From Acidimicrobiales bacterium (GTDB lineage: Bacteria; Actinomycetota; Acidimicrobiia; Acidimicrobiales; Aldehydirespiratoraceae): a stretch of DNA of 64,000 nucleotides. Under the pieces are notes generated by a model that was not told the origin of the DNA, did not search any database, and worked only from the letters and a program-made list of their open reading frames with translations. Below, piece by piece: positions 59,156 through 64,000 of the stretch. Made by a program: the position numbers and the translations under genes. Numbering within the stretch: position 1 is the stretch's first letter; every line of letters starts with the position of its first letter. The stretch is taken from positions 124,001 to 188,000 of the forward strand of contig JAVJSI010000007.1 of the NCBI GenBank assembly GCA_040219515.1, read 5' to 3'.

Positions 59156-59734
59156 TCAGTCGCCGGTGACGCTGAGTGCGCTCTTGCCGTCGATCAGGTA
59201 CTGGATGCCGGTGACCACTGTCCAGACGACGGCGACCCACAACAGGATGACAACGGCGGTGTCCTCGTCCTCGAGCGTGGGCATGACCGCCGCGGCCAGG
59301 GCGATGCCCTGGATCGCGGTCTTGTACTTGGCCGACGTGCGGGCCGGCAGCGACAGGCCCTCGCGGGCCCAGCGGCTGCGCCACGCGGTGATGCCGAGCT
59401 CGCGCACGGCCATGATCGTGACCGGCACCCACCAGTAACGCTCCACCGCGACGAGACAGAAGCTCGATCCGAGGATGACGACCTTGTCGGCGAGCGGGTC
59501 GAGGAAGGCGCCACTGCGGCTGACCACGTTGGCCCGGCGCGCCACCTTGCCGTCGAAGAAGTCGGTGCTGGCCAACGTGACGCCGAGCCCGAACGCCGCC
59601 CACGACACACCTCGGGTCGCCTCGGCGTCGAGCAGTAGCCAGAACAGCAGCGGTGCGAACACGAGCCGGGTGATCGTGAGGAGGTTGGCCGGATGGGTGA
59701 TACCGGCCTGGCGGGGCTCGAGCACTTCAGCCAC
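59156..59734 (-). CDS. pgsA: CDP-diacylglycerol-glycerol-3-phosphate 3-phosphatidyltransferase
   Basis: 192 residues from GTG 59734, with about five membrane helices. The CDP-alcohol phosphotransferase signature spans STDFFDGKVARR and continues SRSGAFLDPLADK, with all the required Asp residues and Gly-Ala-Arg equivalents. It produces phosphatidylglycerophosphate, the precursor of phosphatidylglycerol and cardiolipin. Phosphatidylglycerol is also the donor used by Lgt in this window. The GTG start overlaps the rimO stop by eight bases. Another family member such as PgsA2 or cardiolipin synthase is possible, but the rimO-pgsA-cinA context favours PgsA. Confidence 0.9.
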   Translation of the reverse strand: MAEVLEPRQAGITHPANLLTITRLVFAPLLFWLLLDAEATRGVSWAAFGLGVTLASTDFFDGKVARRANVVSRSGAFLDPLADKVVILGSSFCLVAVERYWWVPVTIMAVRELGITAWRSRWAREGLSLPARTSAKYKTAIQGIALAAAVMPTLEDEDTAVVILLWVAVVWTVVTGIQYLIDGKSALSVTGD

Positions 59735-61025
59735 GGGACGCCGTCTCCGGTACCTGGTCGGCTTCGAGGTCGGGGCCCATGGCCCCGGTGATCTCGACGG
59801 TCGCGAACGTTCCCACCTCGAGAGTGTGGGGCACCGCGACGATCCCGTCGATCTCGGGCGCTTCGCGATGCGTTCGTCCGACTCCGGGTTCGTCCACGAG
59901 CACTTCGACCTCACGACCGATCAGGTCGTCACGTTTTTCTGCGGTGATGCGGTCCTGCATCTCGCGGAGCTCGGCCAGCCGCTCGTCGCGCAACGAGGCG
60001 TCGACCGTGCCGTCGAGGTCGGCGGCGTAGGTACCGTCCTCCTTCGAATAGGCGAAGAACCCGCACCAGTCGAGTTGGGCCGCCTCGACGAAGTCGAGCA
60101 GCCGGTCGTGGTCGTCCTCGGTCTCGCCGGGGTAACCGACGATGAAGTTCGAGCGGAATGCGGCGTCGGGCTCGCGGCCACGAATCGTGTCGATTCGTTC
60201 GAGGAAACGATCGCCGTCACCCCAGCGCTTCATCCGCCGCATCAGCGGTGGTGACACGTGTTGCAGGCTCAGGTCGAAGTAGGGAACCCCCGTGGCCCCG
60301 ATGGTGTCGATCAGCCGCTCGTTGAGGTCCGACGGGTAGAGATACAGCAGCCGAACCCGCGCGACCCGATCGGCCACCGCCTCGATGAGGGGAACGATCG
60401 CCCGCTCCCCCACGCCCTGATCGCGGCCGTAGGCGGCCAGGTCCTGGGCCACCAGCACGATCTCCTTCGCCTGGAGCTGCTCGACCTCGTCGAGGATCTG
60501 CTCGATCGTTCGGCTGCGTTGGGGGCCACGAAACGTCGGAATGGCACAGAATCCACAGGCGCGATCGCAGCCCTCGGCGATCTTCACGTAGGCCCACGGT
60601 CGAGCCGATGCGGGCCGTGGCAGATTGAGGAGGTCGAAATCGGGCGCTCGCCGGGTCTTGCCGAGCGACACGGCCACCGAGGACGACGCGGTCGACGTCA
60701 GCGCGGCGCCGAACGGGGCGACGAGATCGATCTCGTCGAGTTCGGCAGCGAGCTCGTCGCCGTGGCGTTCGGCCATGCAGCCGGTGACGACGAGCTGCGC
60801 ACCCGGCCGGCGCTGACCGGCGAGCGCGAGGATCGTGTCGATCGACTCGGCCCGAGCCTCCTCGATGAAGGCGCAGGTGTTCACCACGACCAGGTCCGCG
60901 GCGTCGACATCGTCGACGGCGATCATGCCGTCGGCCACCAGGGTGCCCTCGAGCTTGTCGGAGTCGACCTCGTTCTTCGGACAGCCGAGCGTGGTCAAGT
61001 GGAAAGTCTTGGCCGGGCCGTTCAC
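59727..61025 (-). CDS. rimO: Ribosomal protein S12 methylthiotransferase
   Basis: The 432-residue methylthiotransferase has the auxiliary cluster cysteines in TLGCPKNEVDSDKLEG, VNTCAFIEEAR and VTGCMAERHG, the radical SAM cluster in GCDRACGFCAIPTFRG and a C-terminal TRAM domain (about residues 370-425). The N-terminal GCPKNEVD is diagnostic for RimO as opposed to MiaB (GCQMNEHD in this window). It methylthiolates the conserved Asp of ribosomal protein S12. GTG start. It lies nine bp after the histidine kinase gene and overlaps pgsA by eight bases, so the two-component genes and these housekeeping genes form one run. Confidence 0.95.
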   Translation of the reverse strand: MNGPAKTFHLTTLGCPKNEVDSDKLEGTLVADGMIAVDDVDAADLVVVNTCAFIEEARAESIDTILALAGQRRPGAQLVVTGCMAERHGDELAAELDEIDLVAPFGAALTSTASSSVAVSLGKTRRAPDFDLLNLPRPASARPWAYVKIAEGCDRACGFCAIPTFRGPQRSRTIEQILDEVEQLQAKEIVLVAQDLAAYGRDQGVGERAIVPLIEAVADRVARVRLLYLYPSDLNERLIDTIGATGVPYFDLSLQHVSPPLMRRMKRWGDGDRFLERIDTIRGREPDAAFRSNFIVGYPGETEDDHDRLLDFVEAAQLDWCGFFAYSKEDGTYAADLDGTVDASLRDERLAELREMQDRITAEKRDDLIGREVEVLVDEPGVGRTHREAPEIDGIVAVPHTLEVGTFATVEITGAMGPDLEADQVPETASRG

Positions 61026-61034
61026 CGGAACAGC

Positions 61035-62393
61035 CTAGAGGGGGACGGTGAAGGAGGCGGTCAACCCCGTCGGCTCGTTGTCCTCGAACGAGAACGTGCC
61101 TCCCGACTGCGCGAGGAGTTGCACGACGATCGCCAGGCCGAGACCGGTTCCCTCCGTGGTCGGGTCACCCCGCCAGAATCGTTCGGTTGCCGCGCGTTTC
61201 TCGTCGTCGGACAACCCCGGACCCTGGTCGCTGACCTCCACACGGGCGAAAGACTGCTCCCGTCCCACTCGCACCCGGATCACGCCACCTCGCGGCGATG
61301 CCCGGATGGCGTTCTCGAACAGATTGTCGAGAATCTGTTCCAGACCGCCGGGGGCGAACGAGCCGACCAGGTCGCCCTCGACGAACGACGCCTCCAGCGA
61401 GACCTCGCTGTCTTCGGCCATGGCCGTCCATGTGTCGACCCGGTCACGAACGATTCCCACGACGTCGATCCGCTCGGCCGAGCGGGACCGTTCCACCGTC
61501 GCGAGCTGAAGAAGGTCCTGAATCAGATGGGCGAGACGGTGGGTCTCGTCGATGGCTCGTCCCAACTCCTCGGCCTGGTCGGCGTCGGACTCGGCCGCGC
61601 TCACCTCGAGATTCTCGAGCCGGAGCCGCAGCGCAGTGAGTGGTGTCCGCAGCTGGTGCGATGCATCGGCGACGAAGCGGCGCTGTCGCTGGAGGAGATC
61701 ATCGAGCGCGGTCGCCATCGTGTTCATCGACGTCTCGAGGGCTGCGAGCTCGGGAAGTCGTTCCTGCCCCGTCGTCGGTGTGAGGTCACCGGCCGCGAAC
61801 CGTCCGGCCGTGTCCTGGAGTTCACGCAGCGGACGCGAAATCGAGCGGGCCGCCACCCAACCGGCACCCGCGACGGCAACGACCACGACGCCCGAGACCG
61901 CCGCGAGTCCCCACCAGAACCGTTCGACCCGGTTTCGCACCTGCTCGGCGTCGAGTGTGAGGCGTACCGCACCCCACACCGTTCCGCCTGACGCGACCGG
62001 CACCGCGGCGTAGGCGAGGTCGGTCTCGAGCGAGGAGGAATGGCGCGAACCGGTGACGTGGTTGCCGGCCAGAGCCGCCACCATCTCGGGCCTGGTTCCG
62101 AAGTCCCTGTCGGTCGCGGCGCCGGTGTCGACGAGCGAGATCCCTCGGTCGTCGACGACCACGACCCGGGCATCGGTTCGGCTCTGATAGTCGGCCGCGG
62201 GGCGCGGATCGGGTGTGAGCACGTCCTGCAACGCATCCTCGTAGATCGTGGCGAGCACGGTGGCATCGCGTTCGAGGTCGGTCATCAGACCGTCGATCTG
62301 CTGGCGTTCGAAGAAGATCCCGAGCGGTATGCCGAGAATTGCGAGGACGAAGGTCGTGATGGCGAGATAGCCGAGTACGAGTCGGCGGGTCAT
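61035..62393 (-). CDS. Sensor histidine kinase
   Basis: 452 residues: TM helix 1 (about 7-27), an extracytoplasmic sensor region of about 125 residues, TM helix 2 (FWWGLAAVSGVVVVAVAGAGWV), HAMP linker, DHp domain with FVADASHQLRTPL (phospho-accepting His) and a HATPase_c domain with N box DNLFENAIRAS, G1 DQGPGLSDDE and G2 GTGLGLAIV. The sensor shows no recognisable ligand motif. The ATG overlaps the response-regulator stop as ATGA, so the pair is translationally coupled. A divergent gene for an acidic secreted protein, upstream of the regulator, may be a target or partner. Confidence 0.92.
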   Translation of the reverse strand: MTRRLVLGYLAITTFVLAILGIPLGIFFERQQIDGLMTDLERDATVLATIYEDALQDVLTPDPRPAADYQSRTDARVVVVDDRGISLVDTGAATDRDFGTRPEMVAALAGNHVTGSRHSSSLETDLAYAAVPVASGGTVWGAVRLTLDAEQVRNRVERFWWGLAAVSGVVVVAVAGAGWVAARSISRPLRELQDTAGRFAAGDLTPTTGQERLPELAALETSMNTMATALDDLLQRQRRFVADASHQLRTPLTALRLRLENLEVSAAESDADQAEELGRAIDETHRLAHLIQDLLQLATVERSRSAERIDVVGIVRDRVDTWTAMAEDSEVSLEASFVEGDLVGSFAPGGLEQILDNLFENAIRASPRGGVIRVRVGREQSFARVEVSDQGPGLSDDEKRAATERFWRGDPTTEGTGLGLAIVVQLLAQSGGTFSFEDNEPTGLTASFTVPL

Positions 62394-63055
62394 CCGTCGG
62401 ACTCGTCGTCGACGAGTCGGAAGCCCACGCCCCGCACCGTCTCGATCATCTCGGCGCCGATCTTCTTGCGCAACGACGCGACATGGACGTCGAGGGTCTT
62501 CGTCGATCCCCACCAGTTCTCGTCCCACACGTCGTGGATGATCTGGTCTCGGGCGAAGACGGCACCGGGGTCGGTGGCGAGATAGCACAGCAGGTCGTAC
62601 TCACGTGGCGTCAGGGCGACCGGGTCGCCGTGCCTTTCGACGCGATGCGACTTCTGGTCGATCAGGAGTGGCCCGAGCACTCGCTCCATCAGCGGGGATT
62701 CCGGCGCCGCCGACCGGCGCAGCACGGCGCGGATACGGGCGACCAGCTCACGGAACCCGTACGGCTTGACCAGGAAGTCGTCGGCCCCCGCCTCCAGCAG
62801 CGTCACCCGTTCGACCTCGTCACCGCGTGCCGTCACGATGATGATCGGCACCGCCGACCGTTCCCGTAGCTGACGGCAGACGACCCTTCCGTCGAGGTCG
62901 GGCAGACCCAGGTCCAGGAGTACGAGGTCGGGCGTCTCGGCCGCCAGGGCCTCCTCGGCCGTGGCGGCGATCTCGACCTCGAATCCCTCGCGGACGAGAC
63001 CCGTGCGCAGCGGACCCGAGATCGACGCGTCGTCCTCGACGACCAGCAGCTTCAT
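62390..63055 (-). CDS. OmpR/PhoB-family response regulator
   Basis: 221 residues from ATG 63055. The receiver domain has the acidic pair Glu7/Asp8-Asp9, the phosphorylated Asp48 (VLLDLGLPDLDG), Thr in IVTARGDE and Lys in FLVKPYGF. The C-terminal winged helix is of OmpR type (LTPREYDLLCYLATDPGAVFARDQIIHDVW, SLRKKIGAEMIETVRGVGFRL). It pairs with the kinase downstream. The intergenic region to the divergent acidic protein gene contains TTTCCTAACCTTTTC (63123-63137), a direct-repeat-like element of the size OmpR-family regulators bind. Confidence 0.93.
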   Translation of the reverse strand: MKLLVVEDDASISGPLRTGLVREGFEVEIAATAEEALAAETPDLVLLDLGLPDLDGRVVCRQLRERSAVPIIIVTARGDEVERVTLLEAGADDFLVKPYGFRELVARIRAVLRRSAAPESPLMERVLGPLLIDQKSHRVERHGDPVALTPREYDLLCYLATDPGAVFARDQIIHDVWDENWWGSTKTLDVHVASLRKKIGAEMIETVRGVGFRLVDDESDG

Positions 63056-63213
63056 GGCGCCAGCGTGGCACACCCGCACGTCATTGCCCGACCGGAGCCG
63101 GCGGCTTCGAGCGATCTTTGCCGTTTCCTAACCTTTTCGTGGCCAGACGCTGGATCAACCGTTCGTACTGTCGGGACGAAGCCTGAAGAATCCACTCTCT
63201 CGGAGGTTCCCCC

Positions 63214-63894
63214 ATGGTCAGCCGCACTGCTCTCACCGCAACCGCATCGATTGTCGGGGTGCTCGTTGCCGGCACCGCTGCCGTCGGTGCCAACATCGGC
63301 ATCCTCAACGCTGCCGACTCCAGCGAGGTCGGCCAGCTCTCCGCTGCCGTCGCGCCGACGACCAACGACCCGGTCGGTGTCGACGTGGTCGATGTCTACG
63401 TCGACGACCTCGACGCACTCCTCTCCCCCACCTCTCTGCCGGGCTCGACCGTCGACGGACCGAAGTCCGACGACGATCAGGGCGATGACGAATCCTCGAC
63501 CTACGAGGCATTCACCGTCGACGCCGCCGGCGAGATCGTCGTCGAGAACTACGGCGACCGAATCGAGGTCGAATCGGTCACGCCCACTACGGGCTACACC
63601 TCTACGGTCTCGGAGACCTCGCCCCGAGCGCTCACCGTCACCTTCGACGGTCCCACGGTCCTCGTGTTCCAGGCCGTGCTGAACGTCGACGGAACGATCA
63701 GCGCCTCCGTCGAAGCACCGGTGGTCATCGAAGTGCCCGCGCCCACGTCGGCGCCGACACCGTCCGCGGCTCCGAGCTACGACGACGAGGACGAGGACGA
63801 CGAATACGACGACCACGACGACGACCACGAGGACGACGACCACGAGGACGACGACGACCACGACGAGTACGAGGGCGCCGACGACGATGACTGA
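63214..63894 (+). CDS. Secreted acidic protein with Asp/Glu/His-rich C-terminal tail
   Basis: 226 residues: a signal peptide (TASIVGVLVAGTAAVGA), an extracytoplasmic region of short beta-like segments (TYEAFTVDAAGEIVVENYGD), a Pro/Ala/Thr linker, then about 38 residues that are almost all Asp, Glu and His with interspersed Tyr. The tail would chelate divalent cations or bind basic partners. AGG-rich purines precede the ATG. It is divergent from the two-component system and probably controlled by it. The last eight bases overlap the start of the next gene. No family is recognised. Confidence 0.7.
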   Translation: MVSRTALTATASIVGVLVAGTAAVGANIGILNAADSSEVGQLSAAVAPTTNDPVGVDVVDVYVDDLDALLSPTSLPGSTVDGPKSDDDQGDDESSTYEAFTVDAAGEIVVENYGDRIEVESVTPTTGYTSTVSETSPRALTVTFDGPTVLVFQAVLNVDGTISASVEAPVVIEVPAPTSAPTPSAAPSYDDEDEDDEYDDHDDDHEDDDHEDDDDHDEYEGADDDD

Positions 63895-64000
63895 GCCGAA
63901 CGAGATCGACCAGGCGTCGCTCGACCGGGTCGCTCGGCTGCAGCAGCGCCGCCAACCGTCGGCTCCCCGGCCGACCCAGGAGCCGGCCCGGGACCCGGCT
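63887..64000 (+). CDS. Start of a further gene, truncated by the window edge
   Basis: An ATG at 63887 inside the end of the acidic-protein gene opens a frame to the window edge (38 codons: TEPNEIDQASLDRVARLQQ, then Arg/Pro/Ala-rich). The 8-nt overlap and the strand suggest it is coupled to the acidic protein. Too little is visible to name a product; the basic Pro-rich start could precede a membrane segment. Confidence 0.45.
   Translation, partial: MTEPNEIDQASLDRVARLQQRRQPSAPRPTQEPARDPA

Noticed and set aside
60258-61991. 577-codon open frame opposite rimO and the histidine kinase
   Set aside because: It crosses two well-supported genes and shows no domain.

Overview
The window reads as chromosomal DNA of a high-GC actinobacterium, most likely class Acidimicrobiia (Ilumatobacter-like). 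This placement is inferred from gene content: GTG and TTG starts are frequent; the lysine/DAP genes follow the succinylase route; there is a B12-dependent ribonucleotide reductase, a GpgS-type glucosyl-3-phosphoglycerate synthase, a FadE5-like acyl-CoA dehydrogenase and an F420/PPOX-type protein; and the SOS boxes are of the actinobacterial CGAAC-N4-GTTCG type. Almost everything looks like resident, densely packed genome with many 1-8 nt stop/start overlaps. I see no prophage, IS element or CRISPR array.

Layout. 0-5.4 kb: the tail of a thiolase-like gene, then the most striking locus, a single 1387-residue protein that fuses a DabB-like proton-channel membrane subunit to a DabA-like carbonic-anhydrase-type subunit. 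It is translationally coupled to a small PII-like protein and lies divergent to a winged-helix regulator, with a 16-bp-arm inverted repeat between them. 5.4-11 kb: a short-chain dehydrogenase, a CPA1 antiporter and a complete zinc-uptake locus (znuA, znuB, znuC, zur) with a palindromic candidate Zur site. 11-16.5 kb: tRNA-Gly(GCC) beside a diverged direct repeat, small membrane or proline-rich proteins, a Fpg/Nei glycosylase, and metX plus a PLP sulfhydrylase behind a SAM riboswitch. 16.5-27 kb: an orphan N6-adenine DNA methyltransferase overlapping a DEAD-box helicase, an alkyltransferase-like protein, a nucleotide cyclase domain, lgt, an acyl-CoA dehydrogenase, YihY and an L,D-transpeptidase. 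27-37 kb: gpgS, a DUF2207 protein, a K+ channel, an alkyl sulfatase and nrdJ with a cluster of DnaA-box-like sites upstream.

37-50 kb is the SOS and lysine block: a RibD-C reductase, a LysM protein divergent from lexA over four SOS boxes, then a leftward run miaB - degenerate APH-like protein - miaA - dapF - hflX - dapC - dapD - dapE, a PPOX protein, recA with an SOS box inside its promoter, and msrB. 50-64 kb: a large secreted beta-helix/Calx-beta protein, a second DEAD-box helicase, several small enzymes, and a leftward run of response regulator - histidine kinase - rimO - pgsA - cinA - methyltransferase, divergent from an acidic secreted protein.

Functionally the window joins inorganic-carbon or proton-linked transport, zinc homeostasis, methionine synthesis under SAM control, DAP synthesis coupled to tRNA modification, and DNA-damage control (lexA, recA, the LysM protein, cinA, glycosylase, ATL). 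Product calls rest on recognised motifs. Start codons were chosen from Shine-Dalgarno spacing and overlap geometry and are less certain than the product calls.
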